64,000 nt of DNA from Lichenostomus cassidix. Taxonomy: Eukaryota; Chordata; Aves; Passeriformes; Meliphagidae. The translations under genes were made by a program, and so were the position numbers. This document shows, in pieces, positions 36,801 to 48,800 of the stretch (positions within the stretch are counted from its first letter, which is position 1; every line of letters begins with the position of its first letter). The notes under the pieces were generated by a model. The model did not search any database. It was not told the origin of the DNA and saw only the letters and a list, made by a program, of their open reading frames with translations. The DNA is taken from contig CM039198.1 of NCBI GenBank assembly GCA_008360975.2, positions 9,692,547 through 9,756,546 of the forward strand. Reading direction: 5' to 3'.

Positions 36801-39800
36801 CTGGGCTGGTCGCACAACCACACCTCTGCACTCATGTTCTCTCCCATGCTGCAGGAAGGAGTGTCCTGTCTCCAACTGCATCACTTCTGTGCTCAAAGCC
36901 TTGGGGAGGGAAAGGGTGTAGGAAGGGAGGTTCTTTCTGAGGGAATGTGGCTGAGCAATTGTGTGCGTTTCAGTGTCACTGCGCTGACAGCTCTGTGCTC
37001 ACGGGCTGTGCAGGACTGGGCTGGTCACCGTGAAAATAATGAAATTTAAGCAATAAATGCAGCTCTGACATCCAGGCTGGACCCTTCCTGCAGTCACTGT
37101 GGTACCTCCTTGTCCCCTCAGCAGCCCCTGCACTGTTCCACACGCACACACAACACACACGTTCGCTGTCACTACCTTTTATGGCCTCTTTCACAGCCGA
37201 GTCAACGGGAATTATATTCTTCTCCACCAGCTCCAAAGGACCCGGCCTGAGTGCAATCTTCTCATTGAGGTCATCTGCCAGTCGGGCTCTTTTCAGCTTC
37301 ATTTGAGTAGACTGAATGGATCCCTCTGCAGCCGAGTCTAGAAGGCCAAAGAGAAGCATCAGGACCAGGGGCTCCTGTGGGTGCAGCACTCAGTGAGAAC
37401 ACACTGCCCTTCAGCACAGCCTCTGGGGGCTCTGGCCAACACCTGAGCATGGCTCAGCACTATCAGGATCTGCTCTGCTGCACTGGATGGGGCTGCTGAG
37501 GTTTGGGACATGGGTCCTTCTTTGAGCCTCAGGCCAAACTTCTCCATTCCAAGGAAGAGCCTCTGTCTACCAGCCTGGACTTGCAAACCCAGCCTGCAGC
37601 TGGACCATTCTCTGCAACGCCCAGGAGTGATCTGTGATGGAAACTTCATTAACAAGCTGCCACTAACGGGCTGAAAGGGTCTCCAGCTCCTGCCTGCCAG
37701 GAGCACACTGGCCCCTTGTGGGCTCATGCAGATGGATCCCTACATCTGTAGAATCATTGGCTGTGCTTGACAGCTGGAGTAAATGGCTTACATGGGAATT
37801 AAGATTGCTGAGTCTTGAGCTGTGGACTTCAGTGCTCCATGCCTTCAGGGAAGAATGAGCTGGAGAGGACAAGAGCAAAGGCAGGTAGATCTGGAAACTA
37901 CAGCCCTATGAAAGTCAGCTGAGAAGATTCCAGATATTGAGGGGTGACAGAAGAATAGCAACTTAAACAGAAAGATTTCCTGAGCAAAGCTTTCTGGCTC
38001 CTCTCTTGGCACAGGTGTGAGTACTGAGGGAGTGGAATTCTAAACTAGACCATTTCTATACCCTTGAGGGTCTAAACAGCTGCATGCAGGTTGTTCTAGC
38101 TTCAAAGACTGGACACTGCCTGGAAGAGCTGCTGTAGGCAACATGAGCTACAGGGCTTGATACTGTGGAAAATTCTCTGCAGGAGGGGAGGAGAGCTGGT
38201 CTAGGGCCATTTCTAGCCTTCAGGTTGTACAGACCAGTGAACACAAATGAGCTCCTTGAGGTGAACAGTAACAGAAGGGGTGCCTGTGAAACCCTTGGAT
38301 GATGCAAAGTGTCTCACCTGGCCAGTTTCAATCACCTCTAGGTCCTGTTATGAAAAAAATGGATTTGTAAGTCTATGATATGCCAAGACACAGCTCCATG
38401 AAATGCAGAGCAGGATGGACAGAGTGTGAGCAGAGGCTGAAGGTAAGGGCAATATGGGGCAGCATGTGCGTCTTGCTCAGAGCACAGCCAAGCACACTGT
38501 GTTCTCTGCAGTCTCTCTCCCCTGGCTGGCTCTGCCTGTCCCTGTCCATGCTTGGGGACTGCAGCTGCCTCCACATCTGGTAACAACCCCTCAGCTCCAG
38601 TCCGTATTGCTTCTATTATTTAACCTAAGGGAAAGATGCTCTCCAACTCCTAAACAAGCAATGGTGCTAGCTTATTTTAGGGATGGAAACCCAAGGGAAA
38701 TGCAAAGCAGCAATACTGATCCAGCATGGGACCCTGGCTCAGCCCTCCTGCCTGCCAGAGGAAGAGAGAAATACAGATTGCATCCATGCTGAGAGCAGAG
38801 GGCAGCATTCACAGCTGCCAGAGAGTGATCTGTTTCTTCCAGGCAAGAGACAGGACTCAAGGAGGGAAGGAGGGAGGGAGGGAGGGAGGGAGGCTGTGCA
38901 TCCTCTCTGTCTCTAAGGATCTTCTTATCCCTGGAGATAACGAGGGACACTGTGGTGCTCTGCTGTCTGTGATGGGATACAGCCCTGCCAGCTCTCTGGC
39001 TGAGAGGGAACACCAGGATGGGAGAGGAGAGAGCTACTGTGGCTCATGGATAGCAGGGCTTTTCATACAGCTGTGCTGGGATCAATGACTGCATGGGCTG
39101 TCACACAGAATATCCAGAATTATAGAAGCACAGAACATGTCCAGCTTTGGGAAGGTGTTACGATGACCTGCTATAGGAATGTTAGTACCCTGGACAACAA
39201 ATGCCCTGGGTTTGCTCTTCATGATCAGACATCAGCACCAGTGTCTAAGAGAGTTCTCTCTCACAGTTTTCTGTACCCCACTGTTCCCTAGAGCATCTTA
39301 CACTCTCCCACTGCTAGAGATGGGAGAAAGACTGGATGCCTAGGGACTGTGTCTGTCAGGGAATAAATGTGTGTCCTGCTTCCTGAACATCAGGTCTGGA
39401 CAGAATTTCATACAACATGTCCCAGTTGAGTCTGCCCCCCATGAGCACCTGGGACAAAGTTAACAGCAGTGAGATTCCTGAAGGAACACAAGTCCCAGGG
39501 CAGGAGACACGAGGAGTTCATGGGAGAATCTTGAGCAGTCTTACCTTGCAGAATGTGCATATTGACCAGGTCTGACCGCTCAGGCCTGCTTCTGATCTTG
39601 TGCTTGAGATAATCTTCAGTCTGCAGAACACAAATGCAAAGTTACCTGGCTAGAGCAGTGATGAGGTAGTGAGAGCACCTGCCCCTGTGCCATCCCATGA
39701 TTCTTTTGGATTTATAACAACCTAGGTTGAGTAAGCTCCTAAGTGACATTTTTCATCACTTAGGCACTGGCTTGTTCTTGAGCAGAAGTTCTTCAGAAAG

Positions 39801-42800
39801 GGAGCAGTGTGCATGTGGCTGCTGACTATTCACTGTACCCACTGCTGTGTACCCTTTGCAACCACTATTGGGCTTCTGATGCCTGAAATGAGAACTCATA
39901 GGAAGGGTGAGACCTATTCTCTGAGAGTGGTGGGCCTTCACACCATGTCACCTTTGAGAGCTGCACCCAGGCAGCTCTGGAGTGTCCTGGTAGCAGTGGC
40001 TTCTGTGGGAAGCCCAGCATTCCATGGTGAGATATCAGGAGGAGCAAGTCATGAAGCCACTCAGACTCTCCACCCAGGTCAGCCACAAGGCTTAACCTTC
40101 CTGCAGACTTGCAGTTCCTGTGCTCTGTGGTTCCTCACCTAAGCTTCGATATGGGGGTGGGAAGATCTGCTTTGCAGTCACTGCAGCTGAGCTTGTGATG
40201 GACACGGTCCTGGAGCCTTGTGCCAACTCCCTCATGGCTTTAGGAACAGAGAGGCACACAGAGGTACAGGAACACCATTCATTAGGGCCAAGAAAGTCAG
40301 CCTTGAGGGCAGATGACCTCAAGAACACAAATATAAGCTTATCCCCTGGTGAAGAAAAATTAGAGCTCAACTTAGGCAAGTTATTGGCTCTTAGCTAAGC
40401 TGTGCTGCAAGAAGAAATAGTACAAAAATTGTAACTTAGTTCAAAGAGGTTAAAATCTTAAGGATTTCTAAAAGAATAGTGCAAGCAGCTGGAGCAAAAC
40501 TGGGAATCTACAGTACGAAATGTACAGGATCATGAGAAAAACATCTTATAGGGACTTCTGCAGCTAGGATCAAGCAATGGAAAGTCCTGTCTGTGTTCCA
40601 TAAACAGGAGGAATAATTGTGCATACTGCTGAGATGGCAACAGGATTTAATGCCTTTTAAAACCATCCTCACTAAAAAGATAAATGGTTCTTTATCAATC
40701 TGGTGGCTCAACCAAGAACCTTCAGCAACAAAAGAGAAGAAGCTTCAGTTATCATGTTGGAGAACAGGTTAGAGTGTACTCAGAGGAGTTAAATGTTCCC
40801 AAACAGTTTGAGACACACGAGGCTAGAGTAATAGCAACTATCTGTGGTTCTCCAGGAAACTGGGCAAAGGAGAGCATGATTTCTTGCTTTAAAAGAGATG
40901 GAGAGAAGAAACCACGAAATTATAAAGCAGACAGTAAGATATTGGACCAAGTAATCAAACAATCTATATAAATGGATTTAGAAGATAGCAAGGAGGGGAG
41001 CAACAGCCAAGATGAATTTATCAAGAACAAATCGCATCACACAAACTGAAATTCCTTCTATGGAGAGATGACAGTTTTCTGCTACAGGAATAAACAATGA
41101 ATGTCATGCAGCTTGACTCAAAGCATATTTTGACATTATCTCCCATGGCTTTCTCACATGCAAGCCAGAGAAATTTGGTCTGGATAAGACTAATATAATA
41201 AAGAAGCATAGCTGTGGATCACCAGAGGAATTGGAAATGGCTCACAGTCTAAGCAGAAGAATATAACAAATCCTGTCACAAAGCAATGTTTCCTGCTAGC
41301 CAATATATGAATCAATGCCTTGAATGATAGAAGACATACTCCTTAATTCTGAATCATTCAAGGTTAACAGATTACAGTGCACCATGATTTGGAGCAACAG
41401 ATGATCTGAAATACATGTGCTACAGTTTCCAGAAGGACATTTGGGAAGGACTGTGCTCAGGTCACAGACACAGCTAAACCAGCTGATTAAGCACTGCTTT
41501 GGATGAAGACTTAATGCACCAGAGATGCCCTTGCAGTGGTCACTGGACAGGGCCTTAGGCAGAAATTGGTTACTCTATGCATAGGAAAAGTAGGCTGTGG
41601 AGAATCCAGTGATCAGCAGCTGAACCACAACCCCTAACCAGCAAGAGAGACACAGCACAGGGTGTCAGCTGGGCTCTGTTCTGAAAGGGTCCATGGAGGG
41701 GTCTGGGCAGCTACAGACATCACCACTGAGTCAGAGATGGGATCAGTGATGATCGGTGATGGGGGCTGAGGGGAGAGGAGGAGAGGTTGGTTAGTCCAGA
41801 GGTGAGATGGCTATTGGGACACAGGATGCAAAACAGCTTTTAAAAGTGCTGCAGGAAAAAAAGAGACACAGTTCTGCATGTGCACTTCATCAGAACAGCT
41901 TGGGCTGGAAATCAGAGGCCATGGGCTCACAGCACAGGTCAGAACACCAGAGCAGGCCATGGCACTGGGTATCTGTGGGTGCTCACACATCAGAGCAGGT
42001 TGTTGGGCACTGGCTGGCTGTGGGTGCTCACAGGTTTTTGGGCACTGGGTGTCTGTGGTTGCTCACACATCACTCAGGACTGGCCCAGTGGGGCTGTTCT
42101 GCTCTGGGGCAGAGGCAGGACAGGCACCCCTGCAGCCCCTCTGTGCTGGGGTGCTGGGTGAGTGCTCAAGCCCTGCTGAGCCAGACAGCCCCAGGAAAGC
42201 CAGCCTGCTCTCTTTCCTCCACCCCAGAAATCTATTATAGGACATCAACTTCAAAGTCTGCTGTACTGGCCTGATGCCAGCCTCTAACATAGCCAGTGAC
42301 ATGTTTAAACAAACAATAGACATTTTATTTACTGAAGTCTTTACAACGCCTCACCCTTCCCCCTACTTTTTTTCCCAGCTTATTTCCACCAACACAATCC
42401 CGTGCTTGGACCATGTGTAGGTTTGCCTGGTTCCTGTGCCAGGACAGAGCAAGCTGGTGTCTGCACCTGAGTGCAATTAAATTCACGTAATGCATTTCCA
42501 ACTAATCCTTAGATCAGGTCCTGAATTGGGCTCAGCTCCAGTTGCTGTCCTACAGCTGTGGCTTTGCTCATGTTTCTCCTGTGACTTCAGTTCCTTGGGA
42601 CCCTGGCTGTTAATAAGCTGCATTTGTGTCTCTGGGGTGCAAATGATGAAGACTTCACGTGGGAGCTTTTTTAACATCAGCTGAAGCAGAAGAGCTTCCA
42701 GAACGTATAAACAGTTATCTGCTTTCTGTTTGCACAACATCAGCTTGGAGGAATATCAGCTAAACAGCAAATGCCTTTGAGTAATTAACTGGAAACATCT

Positions 42801-45800
42801 GCTGATCTTCCCTGTCCCAGGTCTAAGGAGGACAGCTTTGCATGGGAATTATGTTTGCTATGGGCTGTGCTCAGTGTCTTCATTAGCACTAAAAACGCCT
42901 GTGGTTAGGGATAGACTAGACCATCCTTCCCCTTTCTCCAGGCAACTAGCCAGTGAAAGCTTTTGAAAAGAAAGAGACACAAATGTATACTTTAACTGTA
43001 AAATATATGACACTTCAAGGATACTTTGGATTGCTTGAAATTTTGTAAGCATGCTAATTTTTCAGAGTCATATTGTGTTTCTTACACTCACCATTTATTA
43101 TCACAGGAGACTTGGGGCAAGTGATTTGGAGTTTGTTTAAGTTCAGAAGAGCACTTTCCTGTATTTCACATTCATTTTTCCTTGCAAAGGTCCTTTCCCA
43201 TGTGACTCCAAACACGTTTTGCAGATTAATGAACCAAACTCTTGTGTTCAAGCAAAACCTGCATGACTAATTGCTCCCTTTCCTGGGATCATCTCACCAG
43301 CTTGGACTGTGGGCTGTTGGAAAACCAATGTGATTTCCCAAAAAGTGATCAGATCACAGAGTTTCAATGTGTTCTGGAAATGGCTACTGCCTTTGGCAGT
43401 GTTTAGGGAAACCTGTTACTGGGGTGGGTGGGAGCCTGGGCCATTTCCCCCTTGGATGTTGTGTCCCAATGGTCAAGCTGCACTGCCGAGCTGAAAGCCA
43501 GAGCTCCTGCCTGGTGACAAGGTGAGTTCCCTGGGGATTTGCTCCAGGTGACACCTGCATTTCCCCTGCACACTTGCTGACTATGTTCCCTCAGGCCTGG
43601 CTGACAGGAGTGCAGAGCAGCCAGAGCAGCAGGAGCAGGCTGTGGATGTGACCTGGAGGGGGAAGCAGCAATTCCACTTTGGTTGGATGTTTGGTTGGAT
43701 GTTTACTGGAAGGACTGACAAAGCCATGCTGAACAATGCCCTGCCCAGGGCCTTTTGTAGAACTTGGGGCTGCTGTAAAACCCCACAGCTCAGGGCACAG
43801 ATGCCCTCTCTGCCCTTTTTTTTAAACCTTCCCTGCTTGGAGAAGGGTGCTCCAGAGCATTTGTAAGCCCTGGCTTGGCCTCAGCATGTCTGGAAGCAGG
43901 GCAGACACTCTGCTCATCATCCTTGGCCACCAGGCCTGCATGGAGGGTGCAGAGGAGGGGACAGTGGTGGAAGGTGCTTTCAAACCCCGTGACTCATGCA
44001 AAGCAAGCCCATGTGTTCCCTCATCAGGATGGCTGCAGGAGTTACCTTGGCTCGCTCCAGACTTTTTCGCTGTTCATGGAATGCAGATGGGCTTTTCAGT
44101 GCTGCAACAGGAAAGAAAGAGGAGCAGTCAGCACAGGAGTGGAAGCAAGCAGCTACCAGGATATTCAGCAACAGCATTTTAATGAGTGCTATAAAAATAG
44201 CAACACAAACTAGCTGTTCTCTTTATTGCACTGACTAAAAATAACTCAGGAAAGCTCTGGGAAATCCCATGCTCTCAGCCAGTCCACAGCAAGAGAGCAG
44301 GGGGGACGGAGAGCATGGGGAGAGCAGGAGGCACGTGGGCAGGGAGGGGTGCAGGCTTGGAAACACAGTGCTCTGTGGGACACCTCAGAGAGCAGACACA
44401 TCTTGTCCCTGTCATTTCCCTGCAGGTCATGGAAGGCACCACAGCTCCAGAAGACAGATCTGGGAAGAGCAAACACCTGTGAGGGATTTCACCTGAAAGT
44501 AAAACCTACAGGTGACAGATTTGAGGTCAGCAGGAAAGCTAATACCTGTCTCAGCTCTTGGGGTCTGTGGTGCAGCCTCCAGTGAGGGCACTGTGAGATG
44601 ACCCTTTATCCCTCTTCTGTCCCTGCCCCTGACTGGACATTTGTCCTGTCCCCTGCTCAGAAGCAGCTGTGTGGGACCTCTCTGGGCAGGCAGGCAACAG
44701 ACCATGTCCTCAGCATCTCCTGACTCCAAGGAGCATTAACCTAGAAGTGGTCCCAAAAAAAAGGCCAATAATCCCTTGCTCTTGGACCAGTGAAAGCCAG
44801 TCGCATGGAGCAGTCTGTTTTGGAGTCATGGAGAACTTTGCACATTTCCTTGTTTACTGTGGTTCAGTAGAAATCAAGGCAGAATTTGCATGGTGAAGGG
44901 GTCAATACTTCTCACATCTTACAAAAATTCTTTTCTGTCTGTGTAAGCAGACAAAACTAACTGTTCCCATTGGGACAAGGAAGGGGAAGGTGTCCTGACC
45001 CACAAAAACAGTCTGCTGCAACTCTTTGTTTGGCAACTGAAATTCTCTTTCCATCTTCTGAATGGGATCCAATAAAGACAGAGACTATTTTCACGCAGAT
45101 CTTGTTATCCTCTGTCAGTCTAGAGGAAGATGAAAAGAAGACTGGGGAGAAACAGGAAAGGTTTGGGAGTCCTCTGAACAGACTTTTGGTGGTCAGCACT
45201 CAGGCAACCCCTGAAACATCCAGTGAATCACAGAAAAACACAGAAGGCATATTCCTACTCCTGACATTTGGAAAGCAGACAGACAGACAAGCTGGTGTTG
45301 CTGTGCCATGCTCTGGTGAGCAGCCACCAGCACTGGTGACAGCTGGCTTAATCAGAAGCAAAATCAAATAGTGCACAAGAGAAAATAAAGTCAGCAAGAG
45401 AGATGACTTTCCCAGCCCTGCTTCTGTGAAGTACTGAGTTGGCAGTGTCCTACAGGCACTGACGAAGCACCGTGCTGTTCAAGAGGAAAGTGATGCAGAG
45501 TTTAGTAATTTACCAAGATTTTTGGAGGGATTATGTGGGTGCTGCAGCTTGTATTAGTGTGCAAAACAAATAAAGACATGGCTAACAGTGCTAGTTCAGA
45601 GGATTCGTCAGGGGATGACATGTCAGTGTGAAATGGCTGAGGGTCTGGAAGCACTGGGGCAGAGCTGCTGTCTGTGGCACTGATAACCATGGGACAGTTG
45701 CTTTAAGGTTGCAGTGAGAGGATGAGGTGGTGGCTGTGTACAGCAGGAGGGCCTTCAAGCACAACTATTTTTGCAGCCCATCATAGCTGGGGAACCTTGT

Positions 45801-48800
45801 ATTGGTGAATCCTCAATCCTGCAATCTGCCTCCTCTTCCCTTCAGGCAAGTGAGGTGGATCTGCCCCAGGACAACAGTCTGGGCAGGTCTAAAGAGGATT
45901 TACCCATGCTCATTGCTATAGCTGCCTTTCTGCAGGTGACCTTGCATGGTTTTGGTTTACAGTGCTTTTTGCTGGGTCTGGAGCAGTTTCACTCGGATAA
46001 AACAACTGCATATGTTGGTGCATGAACTGGAAACCTCCTACTCAGTGAGGCTGAGGAATGGAGCAGGCTCTGCTCTCACCTGCACTCCTGTGCATCAGGA
46101 GCATGGCTGGGTCCCAACAACCCTGGATCTCCCCTTGCTTTCAGAGGATCCTCCATATCCAGTGCCACAGGGCTGAACGAATTCACAGGCTGCTGTTGCC
46201 TACCAGTCTGTGCCTGTCTTAATTTGTAGAGCCTGTTTCAGTAGTTCTGTTTGTTTTGCCAGCTTAATGTTCAATTTACAGCCTGACAACCTCTGCCCAT
46301 GAGTGCAGCTTTGAACCTGAAGTCTTGTGCAGTGCCACTGCTGCTGAGCATCCTCCTTTAGGCAGGTCTTGCCTTCTCCAATGACAGAGCCACCTGAGCT
46401 TTCACATTTCTTAAAGGACCATCCAAGGAAGAGTGAACAAAGCTCAGCTATGCAATGACATTAATCTTTCCCGATCAAATCAAGCACAGATTGAGGTAAG
46501 GACGTTCATCTCACTGCGCTATGCTCAGGTAACACTGATACTTCTCCCTGCACAATTCTCTTGGATACCAAAACCCAGCCAGATTTCTAGGACTCTCTCC
46601 CGTGTTTCCCACTCACTGTGTATAGCTGCACTGCTGAACAGATGAGGAGGCTCTGTGGGTGCTCAGCAAATCTCTCTCTCTACAAGGGTTTCTACAAACC
46701 CTCAATTTCTTTATCCAACATGTGGTTCTGTCACTCTGACCTTCCACCTGTCTTTCTTGTCTCTGTCTGAAATGGATGAGTTAGAAAAACAAAGTCTCTC
46801 TGTCCTGGGATTATATGAGCAGAAAGTGCATGCAATGCGTTGGAATCAATCCTTGTGCAAAATCTGCTGTGCCATGTGAGACCAAGTGCATGCTCCAAGC
46901 CTGAGCCCAAACCTGCCTCTCACCATGGAGACCACCCATCTTTCCAGAAGATTCTCCACCCCTCTGTGAGAGCAATATGGATCCATTTTTTACTCTCCTG
47001 CAATACCTGTGAAGTGACATCCTGTCCTGGTGCACCTCCCAGGGCCCACCTTACCTGCTGCTCCTCAGAACCAGCAGGGCATAGGAAGATATGGTTAACA
47101 AAGACTTGTTTTCCATAAGGAGTGTCTGCACATGCCCAAGCCATGGGGAAACTGGCTGAGGCTCCCACGTATTAAATGCTAACATCTGAAACTTCCTCCT
47201 GATGTCAAATTCGTCAGTTAAATTCTGTATGTTTGTTTTTATAATGGCATAAGTGCCTTTTCTTCTATTACTTTCAGTGAGTGAACTGTGCTCGAGTTTC
47301 CCAAAATGGTCTTCTTGGACAGAAACCAGACTGCAAAATGTCAGCTTAGGAGTTGAGAGTGCAAAGAAGCTGTAAGTAACAGGAAAATACCCTTCAGTTG
47401 TCATCACATAAATTTGGCTTAATACTTTGCAATGTGTAAGGTTTGAGATGTTGGGTGTGACAGCACAGCCTCTCAGAGCAGCCCCAGGTGCACAAACCCC
47501 TCAGGAGGCACTGCTGCCCCATGTGTGTGCAGTGGGGTGTCCTGTACTTTGTCCCAGTGTCCCCACCTTTACTGGCTGCACTTTGCAATTTGGAAGAGGT
47601 TAGACGTATTTTTGGCCAATGACTGTGTTCTTAGTTCTCGCAGACCTCTAACAAATGTCACAGTATTTTGTTTAAAGTTTCAGCACCTGGAGTCTTGTGA
47701 TCAAAATGCCTGCCTTTTGGTGGCAGGCAGCATAAAATCTGAATGTTTAAAGAAATACACAGGTGAAAAATGGAAAGACAATGCATTTATCAATCTTAAA
47801 ACTGTTGATCATTTTGGATGTCCTGATTTTTGTCATCCTGCTCGAGTTTTCCTAATGGTTGATGCTGACAAGAATGTCCTGAGAAGGTGCCTGTTGCTTG
47901 GCACAGTCCTCCAGGGGGGCAGGGGGATGGACAGGGTGCAGCAAGCAGTGCTAGAGCCATGCTCTTAGACAGGTGGTGTTCTGCTGTTTAGGCAAGAGCT
48001 CCATCACAGTCTTCAAGGGCAACCAGAAGAGACAGAAGTGACACAGCCTCTGGAAAATTGTGATCTTAGGAGTGAACCCCAAGGGGTCCTTGATGGGACA
48101 GAAAGGATAATCCTCTACCTGGGTCCCAGGTAACCACAGGTTTGCACATGGAGCCTGAGCTAGGTCAGGATGGAGTATTCCACTGAGCAGGGCTGAGCTC
48201 CCAACATCCTTTCTCCAGTGGTGCTACAGGTTTCGTGATGCACCTGCAGGTGCAGAAGGGGATTGTTTTCATTCACTGACTTTTTGGGCTCTAGCAGCTG
48301 ACTTTCTGGAACAGAATGCTTTCATGATAATGCTGTCCTGAAGCTCGTCCTTCACGCTCAAATGCCAGGTGAGCAGGGGTGGATGGGGTGAGAGAGGAAA
48401 CACATCTGTCACTCTGCAGCAATCAGCCCCTGTGGGGATTCACTGGCCTCAGGTGTGCAGTGCCAGCCCTGCCCTGTGGGTCCTGCCTGGGCACAGATCC
48501 AAGTGTGCCTCAGTCCTCCAGGGGCTGCCTGTCTGCACTGGGCCAAGGCAGTTCCCCAGAGCTGCCTCTCTCTCCAGCCCTCTCATCCTCCTCCTTGTCC
48601 TGTCATAGAGGTACCTGACTTGTCCTGTCACAGAGGTTCCTGGCTTTTATAGGAGGACAGGAGATTCTCTGCCCTTGTCTATGTGAACAGCTTTGTGAGT
48701 TCTCTGCTTGAGTTGGATATACTTGTCCTGCTACAGTGACCTCTGGGATGGGGAACTCTGCAGCTGAAATTTTGGATGGTGTAAGGTAAGCATCTCTCCT

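Larger units (their letters stand above)
39621..44045 (-). other. MYOCD: MYOCD intron 3
   Basis: This 4,425-bp intron contains an ancient CR1 relic in plus orientation (about 40640-41460) and a three-copy tandem repeat (41961-42077). The rest is unique and AT-rich toward 43,300. Confidence 0.85.

Noticed and set aside
39105..39160. Possible CR1 terminus ('cagaatatccagaattatag')
   Set aside because: Only about 30 bp resemble the CR1 end; too short to separate from chance.
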